This document shows, piece after piece, positions 51,959 to 60,440 of a stretch of DNA of 64,000 nucleotides (positions within the stretch are counted from its first letter, which is position 1; each line of letters starts with the position of its first letter). This DNA is from Bacteroidales bacterium (GTDB taxonomy: Bacteria > Bacteroidota > Bacteroidia > Bacteroidales > GCA-2748055), in assembly GCA_029210725.1 (NCBI GenBank), contig JARGFM010000006.1, positions 62,001-126,000 of the forward strand, written 5' to 3'. The position numbers and the translations under genes are program-made. The notes under the pieces are model-generated. The model was not told the DNA's origin, did no database searches, and saw nothing but the letters and a program-made list of their open reading frames with translations.

Positions 51959-53048
51959 ATGATAACAAACGACCAGATCAGAGATCTCAGCAGGCGCCTG
52001 GATGCGTTAAGGAGGCATCTTTGACGTGGATGGGAAAACCATTCAGATAGAAGAGGAGGAACAAAGAACACAGGATCCGGAGTTCTGGAACGATCCCAAA
52101 TCTGCAGAGGAACAACTTCGGAAAATTGCCAGGCTTAAAAGCTGGGCAGAGGGCTACCAGGAGGTAAAAACGGCCGTGGATGATTTGAAGGTCCTGGCTG
52201 AATTTCTGGAGGCAGGTGAGTCTTCTGATGAAGAAGTCCGGCTCCAATATAAGGAAGCTCTCTCGCTTGCAGAAGCACTGGAATCAAAAAACATGCTCCG
52301 CAATGAAGAGGACAGCCTGGGAGCTATCCTGAAGATCAATTCCGGGGCAGGCGGAACGGAAAGTCAGGACTGGGCCGAGATGCTGATGCGCATGTACCTC
52401 AGGTATGGCGAGAAGCACCATTATAAAGTCAGGGAGCTGCATATGGTTCAGGGCGATGAAGCGGGAATCAAATCCGTGACTCTGGAAGTAAGCGGTGACT
52501 ATGCCTACGGATTTCTGAAAAGCGAGTCCGGAGTACATCGGCTGGTACGCCTCTCTCCCTTTGATTCCAACAACCGCCGTCATACCTCATTTGCCTCTGT
52601 ATTTGTGACTCCGGTAATCGACGAGTCCATCGTAATTGTGGTGAATCCTGCGGATATTGAATGGGATACTTTCCGTTCGGGAGGCGCCGGCGGACAAAAT
52701 GTAAACAAAGTGGAAACCGGGGTAAGGGTCCGTCACCTGCCCACCGGAATTACAGTGGACAATACGGAAAACCGGTCCCAGTTAAAAAACAGAGAGAATG
52801 CTATGCGCATCCTTAAGTCACATCTCTACGAAATAGAGTTGCAGAAAAAAAGGGAAAAACAGGCTGCGGTGGAAGGGAGTAAAATGAAGATCGAATGGGG
52901 ATCGCAGATCCGCAACTATGTCCTTCATCCTTACAAACTGGTAAAGGACCTCCGCACCAATTATGAAACAAGCAATGTCCAATCGGTCCTGGACGGTGAC
53001 CTGGACGACTTTATCAAAGCCTTTTTAATGGAGTTTGGAGGAAAGTAA
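51959..53048 (+). CDS. prfB: Peptide chain release factor 2 (programmed +1 frameshift)
   Basis: ATG 51959 opens 21 codons ending CTT, followed in frame by TGA 52022-52024. The remaining 341 residues are in the +1 frame ([15 protein letters not shown]...). Skipping T52022 gives 362 residues, the normal RF2 length. RF2 marks are SPFDSN (UGA/UAA recognition tripeptide SPF) and [17 protein letters not shown] (GGQ peptidyl-hydrolysis motif). The frameshift site has an internal Shine-Dalgarno AGGAGG. The known autoregulation is that low RF2 slows UGA termination and favours the shift. Confidence 0.95.
52010..52025 (+). promoter_or_regulatory. RF2 programmed frameshift signal
   Basis: AGGAGG (52010-52015), three spacer bases, then CTT-TGA-C. 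This is the classical +1 slippage cassette, with the SD-like element three bases from CTT and a C after the stop codon. Confidence 0.93.
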
Positions 53049-53055
53049 GTTCCCT

Positions 53056-53559
53056 TTAGGTAAATATGATCTGGGTGTTCTCCCCTCCACACAGGCCATA
53101 AAAATCTCCTATAGTCAGGACATCCTTCACCTCTTCATGAAGATCCTTTTTCTCAAGCTTGAACATATCCATGGCCAGTTTGCAGGCATAAAGTTCTCCA
53201 CCACCTGCAGTGATCATTTCAAGGAACTCGTCCACCGGAGGAATATCGAGCTTGTACATCTGGCTTTTCATCATGGCCGATACTCCGGCCTCTACTCCGG
53301 GAAGCATTCCCAGAATGGTCGGGAACGGCAATCCGCCGGGAGCTCTCATGGCGGGATTTCCCACGGTGGCTGTTTTGATCCTGCCCATCTGCTTTTTGGT
53401 AATGGCATCCAGGCCAAAGAAGGTAAAAAACACCTTGGTCTCAATTCCTTCCATCACGGCGCCATTGGCCATGACCAGGGTGGCATATACATCTTCGATG
53501 GTGCCCTTGGCACATATGATGCATACTTTTTTTAAGGGACTCTCTTTTGTTTCAGACAT
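53056..53559 (-). CDS. DsrE/DsrF-family sulfur-relay protein
   Basis: The 167-residue protein has VCIICAKGTIEDVYATLVMANGAVMEG (CIIC at about 13-16), FFTFFGLDAITKKQ and VDEFLEMITAGGGELYACKLAMDMF, typical of the DsrE/F-like family that carries persulfide sulfur on cysteine. Bacteroidota copies are often annotated only as DsrE-like. It is the last gene of the operon that starts with the SQR-like gene, 17 bp after the TusE gene. It probably accepts sulfur from the upstream components in the cytoplasm. Confidence 0.82.
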   Translation of the reverse strand: MSETKESPLKKVCIICAKGTIEDVYATLVMANGAVMEGIETKVFFTFFGLDAITKKQMGRIKTATVGNPAMRAPGGLPFPTILGMLPGVEAGVSAMMKSQMYKLDIPPVDEFLEMITAGGGELYACKLAMDMFKLEKKDLHEEVKDVLTIGDFYGLCGGENTQIIFT

Positions 53560-53576
53560 AGTTTTCTGTTTTTGGA

Positions 53577-53888
53577 TTAAACACAGCTCGCCGGTTTGGC
53601 AATACCTGCAAATTTTGAAGAGAATTTCAGAGGTCCGCCAGGAAATAACTGATACAATCCCTTGATATCTACGATCCCCGACTTACCCACCTTTCTGATG
53701 GTCAGGGTTTCCCCTTTCCCGCTGGCTGCACGAAGGAATTCAAGTACCTCAAAATGCTTATCAGTCAGTTCAATTCCTTCTTCTTTCGCCATCTCGCTCG
53801 CAATCTCCCTGTTCCACTCGGAAGGGTTTGTCATATATCCTTCATCATTTACCTCAACAGCTTGTCCAGCATACGTTTTTGTTGCCAT
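53577..53888 (-). CDS. TusE/DsrC-family sulfur carrier
   Basis: The 103-residue protein has the DsrC fold signature (GYMTNPSEWNREIASEMAKEEGIELTDKHFEVL) and a C-terminal arm FAGIAKPASCV with the penultimate cysteine that carries persulfide. The second cysteine of dissimilatory DsrC, ten residues earlier, is Ser here (SSKFAGIAKP), so it is of the TusE type. It would relay sulfur with the neighbouring DsrE protein. It lies between DUF1641 and DsrE genes with 17-19 bp gaps. Confidence 0.87.
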   Translation of the reverse strand: MATKTYAGQAVEVNDEGYMTNPSEWNREIASEMAKEEGIELTDKHFEVLEFLRAASGKGETLTIRKVGKSGIVDIKGLYQLFPGGPLKFSSKFAGIAKPASCV

Positions 53889-53907
53889 AATTTTTCAGTT
53901 TTTATGT

Positions 53908-54585
53908 TTAAAATTCCTTGTTTTCATTTGTCGTACTCATGTTCTTCAGGAAGGTGAACAGAAAGCCCCAGGCCTTTTTCATTTCAGGTTTATTGATCTC
54001 CCTGATCACTTTAAAAATGGAGTATTCCGGTACATCCTTCGTCTCCATATTAGAGAATACTCTCACTGCCGTATCCATCGATTTAAGCATTTCCGGCTGG
54101 GTCAGGTTCTTCACCGTATCCAGGATCATGACCACATTGTCGGCCAGCATACGTACATCATTGATACTGTAATTAGTGACAATCTTGTCTATTATAGCTC
54201 TGGACTCTCTCATGAAATCAAAATAGCCCTTCTGCTCAAATTCATGCAATTTCCTGGTCGAATCGATAATTACCTCGTTGGCAATGGGGCCCACATCCTT
54301 TAACAGGTCCATCATACTGCCCAGGGTATCCAGAAGGGCATTGAAGTTGCCAATATTTTGCGCCACCCGGATTCCCAGTTCTCTGAGCTGATCCGGATCC
54401 AGCACTACTTCGTGCTCATCCAGTGCTTTCACCGTCGAATCATAGGCATCCTTGCCAATGATGGATACATCGGCGACCAGGTCATCCAGGGCCTGAGACT
54501 TTAACCTTTGCTGGTTCACATAGTCCAGGATCGTGTCGACCTTTTGGTTTAACTCAGCAATCTGTTGTTTTGTATTATCTGCCAT
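53908..54585 (-). CDS. DUF1641 protein
   Basis: The 225-residue soluble, largely alpha-helical protein has an N-terminal coiled coil (IAELNQKVDTILDYVNQQRLK split: AELNQKVDTILDYVNQQRL) and a core DTLGSMMDLLKDVGPIANEVI...VTNYSINDVRMLADNVVMILDTV. DUF1641 proteins are often found beside SQR-like or formate-dehydrogenase genes; their role is not established. Its position, 9 bp downstream of the SQR-like gene and before the TusE gene, suggests a sulfur-linked accessory or membrane-docking function. Confidence 0.82.
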   Translation of the reverse strand: MADNTKQQIAELNQKVDTILDYVNQQRLKSQALDDLVADVSIIGKDAYDSTVKALDEHEVVLDPDQLRELGIRVAQNIGNFNALLDTLGSMMDLLKDVGPIANEVIIDSTRKLHEFEQKGYFDFMRESRAIIDKIVTNYSINDVRMLADNVVMILDTVKNLTQPEMLKSMDTAVRVFSNMETKDVPEYSIFKVIREINKPEMKKAWGFLFTFLKNMSTTNENKEF

Positions 54586-54594
54586 CTTTTCTGC

Positions 54595-55833
54595 TTAATC
54601 AATGTGGTTCTTCTTTCCAGCCATGGTCATATGGGCCTCTATGGGCATCTCTTTCCCACGCAGCAGGATATGCCAGTATATCCAGCGGAAGATCATCTTA
54701 CCGTAATGATTGATCTTGGTATTCTTTAGCAATCCGAAAGGACCGATCCCCGGCAGGGGGAAGGTTCCGGGCAAGGGCTCGGTATCGTAATTGAAGTCGA
54801 TTAATGCACCTTTACCGTACCCGGTCTCAATATAGCAGTTGGCATGTCCGTCGAACCGGGCCGTCAGCGGCCTGTTCTCCATGGCACTCATCATATTCTC
54901 GAAGAGGATTTCAGCTGCAAAATGCGCCACGGAGCCTGCTTTTGAGGTCGGTATGTTGGCGGCATCACCCAGCACAAAAATATTTTCAAACTTCCTGGAC
55001 TGAAGGGTCTCCTTATCGGTATCCACATAATTCATATCATCACCCAGCCCGCTTCGTTCGATCATCTCCGAACCCATATTTACAGGAACGATGGTCAGCA
55101 CATCAAACGGGATCTCCACCTCGTCGTAGGACCTGATGACCTTTTTTTCATTATCCACACTTTCCAGATAAAACTCCGGCACCACTTTAATATTCTTTTC
55201 ATCCAGGAGCTGGCTGAGCATCTTTGTGGCAATGGGTTTGGTGAAAGCTCCGGGTAGTGGTGTCACATAGGTAATATCCACCTTATCCCTGATCCCCTTC
55301 TCTGTAAAGTAGGCTTCGGCCAGGCATACAAATTCAATAGGGGCCACCGGACATTTAAATGGTAACTCGGAAATGCACAGGACCAGTTTCCCTCCTTCCC
55401 AGTTCTTAAAAAAACGCTGCAGTGCCACAGCGCCCTCAACGGTATAAAAATCGAAAATACTTTTATACCACTCATTACCCAGGAGTCCGGGAGTCTCATC
55501 CGGCCGGGTCTGGGTGCCGGTGGCAATAATCAGGAAGTCATACTTCATACAGGTACCGTCCATCAGGTGTACCCTGTTCTCTCCCCCTTCAATGCGGTCA
55601 ATTTCCTGATAGATCACCTGCATTCCCGAGGGAAAGAAATCTCCCTTGGGCTTTATAACATCACTTTTATTGTAGATTCCGAATGGAATGAACAGAAAGC
55701 CCGGTTGATAATAATGGGTCTTATGCTGATCCACGATTGTGATCTCCCATTCCTGGCGATCCAGTGCCTTGAAAAGCTTATTGGCCATCATGGTGCCAGC
55801 TGTTCCCCCACCCAGTATTAAAATCTTTTTCAT
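54595..55833 (-). CDS. Sulfide:quinone oxidoreductase-like flavoprotein
   Basis: The 412-residue flavoprotein has FAD motif KKILILGGGTAGTMMANKL at 2-20, the NAD-like second site and VLGDAANIPTSKAGSVAHFAAE near 290. Cysteines occur in LCISELPFKCPVAPIEFVCLAEAY (the C-P-V-A-P-I-E pattern of the SQR/FCSD branch). The C-terminus (IFRWIYWHILLRGKEMP) is amphipathic and would bind the membrane surface. It likely oxidises sulfide to polysulfur with quinone as acceptor. First gene of the four-gene operon; the promoter region has Fnr-like dyads. Confidence 0.88.
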   Translation of the reverse strand: MKKILILGGGTAGTMMANKLFKALDRQEWEITIVDQHKTHYYQPGFLFIPFGIYNKSDVIKPKGDFFPSGMQVIYQEIDRIEGGENRVHLMDGTCMKYDFLIIATGTQTRPDETPGLLGNEWYKSIFDFYTVEGAVALQRFFKNWEGGKLVLCISELPFKCPVAPIEFVCLAEAYFTEKGIRDKVDITYVTPLPGAFTKPIATKMLSQLLDEKNIKVVPEFYLESVDNEKKVIRSYDEVEIPFDVLTIVPVNMGSEMIERSGLGDDMNYVDTDKETLQSRKFENIFVLGDAANIPTSKAGSVAHFAAEILFENMMSAMENRPLTARFDGHANCYIETGYGKGALIDFNYDTEPLPGTFPLPGIGPFGLLKNTKINHYGKMIFRWIYWHILLRGKEMPIEAHMTMAGKKNHID

Positions 55834-55868
55834 AATATTGTAGTTTTCTTTTGATTTTGCTTGGAGGT

Positions 55869-55876
55869 CAAAAATA
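55869..55876 (-). promoter_or_regulatory. -7 element of the SQR-like operon
   Basis: The minus strand reads TATTTTTG, matching TAnnTTTG. No TTG lies at the -33 position, while Fnr-like dyads lie about 40-50 nt upstream, the layout of an activator-dependent promoter. Confidence 0.45.
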
Positions 55877-55909
55877 GCGGAAGAAATTTTGTGTTATTTA
55901 AATCACGAT

Positions 55910-55940
55910 ATGATAATTATCATAGTATGACAACTATCAT
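55910..55940. promoter_or_regulatory. Two Fnr-like dyads between the SQR and crp/fnr genes
   Basis: ATGATAATTATCAT (55910-55923) is a perfect 14-bp palindrome of the form ATGAT-N4-ATCAT. ATGACAACTATCAT (55927-55940) is the same form with one mismatch. Both resemble the Crp/Fnr box TTGAT-N4-ATCAA. Centres are 17 bp apart. The neighbouring regulator gene is the obvious candidate to bind them. Confidence 0.7.
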
Positions 55941-55976
55941 ATGCCTGTATGTTAACCAACATTCAAAATAGAGCGG

Positions 55977-56663
55977 ATGGATCCGGGTTGTACTTGTGAA
56001 TTCTGTGAACTCAGAGAGCTTTTCGTGGTGAACCTGGATGAAGAACACATGGATCTGTTGTGTTCCAGCAAGGTAGAAAAGGAGTTTTTAACCGGGGAGA
56101 CCATCATCAAAGAAGGGACCCGGATACAGGATTTCTCCTATCTGAAAAGCGGGTTGGTAAAACTGTTCCGAAGGGATCAAGGCGGGAAGGAACAGATCAT
56201 TACCATTGCAAAACCTAAGGATTACGTTAGCCTGCTCAGCGTTTTCTCGAACGAATATTACAATTATTCCGTTACAGCGCTGGAAGACTCTGTCACCTGT
56301 AACCTGAATATGACGGAGATCAAAGCCCTGATCATCAATGACGGGAAACTCGCCCTGAATCTGCTTGGTAAAATGAGCAGGGTGGCAGATACCATCATCC
56401 TTGAATCTTTAGAAATCCGTAAGAAGCATCTGAGGGGACGCGTGGCTTATCTCCTGATTTATTTTTCCACGAAAATATTCTACTCGGATGAATTTGAACT
56501 TCCGCTCACCCGGAAGGAAATGGCAGAGTTCGTGGGCATGACCACAGAAAACGTGATCCGGACCCTGAGCGAGTTCCGCCGGGACGGAATTCTGAAAATT
56601 TATGGCAAAACCATCCATATTTCCAATATGGAGTCTCTTCAATCCATTGCTGAATTTGGCTAA
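55977..56663 (+). CDS. Crp/Fnr-family regulator with N-terminal cysteine cluster
   Basis: The 228-residue regulator has an N-terminal cluster CTCEFCELRE (Cys 5, 7, 10) plus Cys 29 and Cys 108, a cyclic-nucleotide-like beta-roll (LTGETIIKEGTRIQDFSYLKSGLVKLF) and a C-terminal helix-turn-helix (LTRKEMAEFVGMTTENVIRTLSEF). Four or five cysteines could bind an iron-sulfur cluster as in FNR, although their spacing differs from E. coli FNR. It is divergent from the sulfur operon and shares the dyads with it, so control of SQR-like operon expression by oxygen, NO or a sulfur species is likely. Confidence 0.86.
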   Translation: MDPGCTCEFCELRELFVVNLDEEHMDLLCSSKVEKEFLTGETIIKEGTRIQDFSYLKSGLVKLFRRDQGGKEQIITIAKPKDYVSLLSVFSNEYYNYSVTALEDSVTCNLNMTEIKALIINDGKLALNLLGKMSRVADTIILESLEIRKKHLRGRVAYLLIYFSTKIFYSDEFELPLTRKEMAEFVGMTTENVIRTLSEFRRDGILKIYGKTIHISNMESLQSIAEFG

Positions 56664-56714
56664 GCAATTATATTTCTTTCTATTTTAGCAGCTTCATGCA
56701 CTTAAACCATCCAC

Positions 56715-58499
56715 ATGAAAAAAACTAAGGTCCGCTTAATCTGTACACTTCTTACAGGCTTGGCGATATTTCTGCAAACAAGTCAGGCCCAGCCGCTTTC
56801 ATATAAAAATCCTGATCAGTTATCCGGCTGGATGGAGCAAATCCAGAAAAAACATCCGGAAATGGTAAGCATCCTTCATTTGACAAGCACCCCCGGGGGA
56901 AGGCCCCTGTATATGATTCAGATAGGGAATCGACATGAAAAGACCCGGGCAGAAAATCCTTCCATTTTTGTGGCGGCCAATCTCGAAGGTAACAGGCCAC
57001 TGGCAACCGAAGGAGCTGTCTTCCTGGCGGAAACCTTACTCTCGGACCCGGTCCATACCGACTCCCTGAACTGGTACATCCTTCCCCTGGGGAATCCGGA
57101 TGCTGCGTCCGGATTTTTTGAAAGCCCCCTGGCTGAAGATTCAAGGAATGACCTTCCGACCAATGACGACATGGATGATCTTACTGATGAAGATGGAGTG
57201 AATGATCTCAACGGCGATGGTTGGATCACCAAAATGCGCCAGGTTCATCCCGATGGTGAATGGATCATCTCTGATACCGACCCCAGACTGATGCAAAAAG
57301 CAGATCCGAAAAAAGGGGAACAGGGAGTATATAAGCTTTACTCCGAAGGAACAGATGGGGATGGGGATGGAAAATACAATGAAGATGGTCCGGGTGGAAC
57401 CAATGTGGGGCTTAACTTTCCACAGCTTTTCAAACACTATACCTCCGACGGCGGGCTTTTCCCGGGATCCAGCCCTGAAGCCTATGCCCTTATGAAATTT
57501 GTCTTTGAACATCCCGGGATTGCCATGATCGTATCATTCGGATCAACCAACTGGTGCTACAAGCCACCCATTGGAGGGAGAAAGGGAGAAAAGGACCTCA
57601 ACAAGATCCGGCTGACAGAGAGGCAGGCCCGGCAGTTTAGCCTAGATCAGAACAGGACCTACAGCCTGACAGAACTGCTGGAAATTTTAAAGTCCGGGAA
57701 TCCGCAAATGCAAATGGATGAGAGCGCCCTCGCAGGATACCTGGGATTGGGTGCAGCTTTAAATCCCCAGGAAGGGGACCTGCTCTTTTATGAAAAATAC
57801 GCCGAAGCCTATAAATCCTATCTGAAAGAACAGGGAGCCGGCCAGGAACGAACGGATCCTGCTCCGGCAAAGGATGGTTCGCTCGAGCTTTGGGGCTATT
57901 TCCAGGTGGGTGTTCCGGTATTCAGTCTGGATCTGTGGGGATTGAGCAAAATAGATTCTGCAAACCTGGAAGAGACCTTGCTTGCTTATTCGGACAGCCA
58001 GCCGGGACAGAGAGGCTTTGTGGAGTGGGAGCCTTTTGATCACCCTAGCCTGGGAAGCGTTGAAATTGGCGGTTTTATTCCCTATCTGGAAACCACTCCT
58101 CCTTACGAATGGACAGATTCTCTGCTGAACCTGCATATCCCCTGGATCCTGAAACTGGCAGGGGAATTACCGGATCTGCATATCTATGAAGTCAGAACGA
58201 CCTCAAAGGGCAAGGGTATATACCAACTGGATATCTGGATAGAGAACCGGGCATTTATCCCCTTCCCCACAAATATGGGCAACAGGAACAGACAACCCGC
58301 TCCGGCGGTGCTTTCCCTGGAGGGAGAAGCGCTGGAGTTCATCTCCGGATACCCGCGAATACCAATCGGCCGGGTAGATGGAAATTCACGGGTCAAAACC
58401 ACATGGATCATTCAGATGGAAAAACCCGGCAGTATAAACCTGAAGCTGGAAAGCAAAACCGCCGGCCATGACCAGCTTACCATAAACATAGGAGGATAG
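56715..58499 (+). CDS. M14-family peptidase homolog lacking zinc ligands
   Basis: The 594-residue secreted protein has a signal peptide (ICTLLTGLAIFLQTSQA) and aligns over its length with the next gene. At the M14 HxxE zinc site it reads NLEGNRPLATEG where the paralog has NIHGNEVQAGE. The third ligand region reads VSFGSTNWC instead of VWAFHNSGG, and DPNRNW is replaced by GTNVGLNF. It also has Asp-rich DGDGDGKYNEDGPG loops. It should be a catalytically inactive carboxypeptidase-like protein that perhaps binds peptides or partners with the downstream enzyme 4 bp away. Confidence 0.85.
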   Translation: MKKTKVRLICTLLTGLAIFLQTSQAQPLSYKNPDQLSGWMEQIQKKHPEMVSILHLTSTPGGRPLYMIQIGNRHEKTRAENPSIFVAANLEGNRPLATEGAVFLAETLLSDPVHTDSLNWYILPLGNPDAASGFFESPLAEDSRNDLPTNDDMDDLTDEDGVNDLNGDGWITKMRQVHPDGEWIISDTDPRLMQKADPKKGEQGVYKLYSEGTDGDGDGKYNEDGPGGTNVGLNFPQLFKHYTSDGGLFPGSSPEAYALMKFVFEHPGIAMIVSFGSTNWCYKPPIGGRKGEKDLNKIRLTERQARQFSLDQNRTYSLTELLEILKSGNPQMQMDESALAGYLGLGAALNPQEGDLLFYEKYAEAYKSYLKEQGAGQERTDPAPAKDGSLELWGYFQVGVPVFSLDLWGLSKIDSANLEETLLAYSDSQPGQRGFVEWEPFDHPSLGSVEIGGFIPYLETTPPYEWTDSLLNLHIPWILKLAGELPDLHIYEVRTTSKGKGIYQLDIWIENRAFIPFPTNMGNRNRQPAPAVLSLEGEALEFISGYPRIPIGRVDGNSRVKTTWIIQMEKPGSINLKLESKTAGHDQLTINIGG

Positions 58500-58503
58500 A
58501 GTC

Positions 58504-60243
58504 ATGAAAAAGAGCTTCATACTAGTATTCGCTATAAGCATTATAGCCACCACCTTCACCTCCGCACAGGATGCAGGCCTTACACTTCGCTTCGATCACT
58601 ATTACGATTACGGCCAGCTGGTGGAGGCCATGCAAAAACTGCACCAGGCCTATCCCGGGCTGACTGCTCTGGATCTGGTGGGATACAGCGAGGAGGACAG
58701 GGCCATCTATGCACTGACCATTTCAAATCCAAAAACCGGCGATCATTTGTCGAAGCCAGGCGTCTATGTGGACGGCAATATTCATGGCAACGAGGTTCAG
58801 GCCGGAGAAGTCTGTCTTTACCTGGCAAACAGGCTGCTGTCACTTTATGGCAGCAATGAACAAATCACCTCCCTGGTAGATAAGAACAGTTTTTACATCA
58901 TCCCGGCTGTGAATGTGGATGGACGCTATCATTTTTTTGAAGATGCCAATACTTCCAGTTCGAGCCGTAGCCTGCTCAGGCCGAAAGATGATGACAGAGA
59001 CGGTCTGTTTGATGAAGATCCTAACGATGACCTGGATGGGGACGGAAATATCTGTGACATGCGAAAAAGGGATCCCAACGGAACCCACCGGACCGATCCC
59101 TACGATTCCAGGCTGATGGTCCGGGTGAAGCCCGGAGAGAAGGGAGAATGGATACTCCTGGGCCGGGAAGGCATTGATAATGATGGAGACGGAAGGATCA
59201 ACGAAGACACCGAGGGCTATGTGGATCCAAACAGGAACTGGGGCTACAACTGGGCCCCCAACTATGTCCAGAGAGGAGCCGGATACTACCCCTTATCGGG
59301 AACAGGCCTGAAAGCCATTGCAGACTATTTGCTCAACCGGCCCAATGTGATCATGGTCTGGGCCTTTCATAATTCGGGGGGAATGTTTCTCAGAGGACCT
59401 TCCACCCAGGAGGAGGGAGAGTTTCCCCAGGGCGATCTGAGAGTTTATGACTACCTGGGCAAAAACAGCGAGATGATCACTCCGGGATATCAGTACCTGC
59501 TGGTCTGGAAGGACCTTTACTCCACCTATGGGGATTTTACCGGTTTTACCACCAATATCATTGGATCCTATGGTTTTGTAGGAGAATTGTATCAATCTTC
59601 GGCCGAAACCTACGCGCTGAATGAAAAGTTGAAAAAACCGGGTGAGAGAAGCCGGGAAGAGGGAGCCGAGGATTCAAATCATCAGCGTCTGCAGTTTAAT
59701 GACCATGTGGTGCAGGGCGAACTCTTCAAACCGTGGACCCCTTTCAATCATCCGGTTTATGGAGAGATTGAGATTGGCGGATGGACAAAAATGAGTTCCA
59801 GGCTGCCCCATCCTTTTATGCTCCAGGACCTGGTTCACAGAAACGCCAGCGCAGTAATTTTTACAGCTGCTCAGACTCCCGAAATTAAAGCAGAGCTCAT
59901 CGAAAAAAAGGAAATTGGGAAAAACCTATACCAGGTCAGAATCCGCCTGATAAATAATCATGCCATACCCACGCTCACTTACCAATCCTTGAAAAACAAA
60001 TCACACCGACAGGATATTCTGAAGGTTTCCGGACCGTCCATTCAGGTGGTGGCCGGCGGAAAGTTGCTGGATGCTCACCTGAACCAGAGTGAATATAAAG
60101 AACACAAGCCACAAATCCAGTTTATCCAGATACCGGGTTTTGGAAAGGTGGAATATCAGTTCCTGATTTCAGGAAAAGGAAGTGTGGTGGTGGATTATTC
60201 CTCCTTAAAAGCCAGGGACCAGCAACTGGAGTTTAATCTTTAG
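58504..60243 (+). CDS. M14-family zinc carboxypeptidase
   Basis: The 579-residue secreted peptidase has a signal peptide (FILVFAISIIATTFTSA). Its catalytic residues are visible: zinc HGNE in NIHGNEVQAGEV near 96, substrate DPNRNWGYNW near 245, the third zinc ligand in WAFHNSGGM near 287, and GFVGELYQSSAE, the likely catalytic Glu region. Asp-rich segments (DDDRDGLFDEDPNDDLDGDGN; read as DRDGLFDEDPNDDLDGDG) suggest calcium binding. Members trim amino acids from peptide ends in the periplasm or outside. The inactive paralog is directly upstream and probably co-transcribed. Confidence 0.9.
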   Translation: MKKSFILVFAISIIATTFTSAQDAGLTLRFDHYYDYGQLVEAMQKLHQAYPGLTALDLVGYSEEDRAIYALTISNPKTGDHLSKPGVYVDGNIHGNEVQAGEVCLYLANRLLSLYGSNEQITSLVDKNSFYIIPAVNVDGRYHFFEDANTSSSSRSLLRPKDDDRDGLFDEDPNDDLDGDGNICDMRKRDPNGTHRTDPYDSRLMVRVKPGEKGEWILLGREGIDNDGDGRINEDTEGYVDPNRNWGYNWAPNYVQRGAGYYPLSGTGLKAIADYLLNRPNVIMVWAFHNSGGMFLRGPSTQEEGEFPQGDLRVYDYLGKNSEMITPGYQYLLVWKDLYSTYGDFTGFTTNIIGSYGFVGELYQSSAETYALNEKLKKPGERSREEGAEDSNHQRLQFNDHVVQGELFKPWTPFNHPVYGEIEIGGWTKMSSRLPHPFMLQDLVHRNASAVIFTAAQTPEIKAELIEKKEIGKNLYQVRIRLINNHAIPTLTYQSLKNKSHRQDILKVSGPSIQVVAGGKLLDAHLNQSEYKEHKPQIQFIQIPGFGKVEYQFLISGKGSVVVDYSSLKARDQQLEFNL

Positions 60244-60318
60244 CAGAAAACAGTCCGGTCGAAAAACCGCGTCACTCCTTTCAGATCGTCACTCCGTTTG
60301 TCAAATTGCGGACAAAAT

Positions 60319-60333
60319 GTTACGATTCGTAAC
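60319..60333. promoter_or_regulatory. 15-bp palindrome upstream of asnB
   Basis: GTTACGA-T-TCGTAAC is a perfect inverted repeat 36 bp upstream of the -33 box of the asnB promoter, a plausible operator. Confidence 0.5.
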
Positions 60334-60368
60334 TATTTATGCCATAATATATATTTTTTGTTACTTAT

Positions 60369-60400
60369 TTGTCATTGTAGATTATATATTCATATATTTG
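60369..60400 (+). promoter_or_regulatory. asnB promoter
   Basis: TTG 60369-60371 and TATATTTG 60393-60400 (exact TAnnTTTG) are 21 nt apart; the start codon follows 40 nt later. Confidence 0.55.
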
Positions 60401-60440
60401 AAGCCTGTTTAATGTTAATTTGTAACAAAGAATATGGCTT

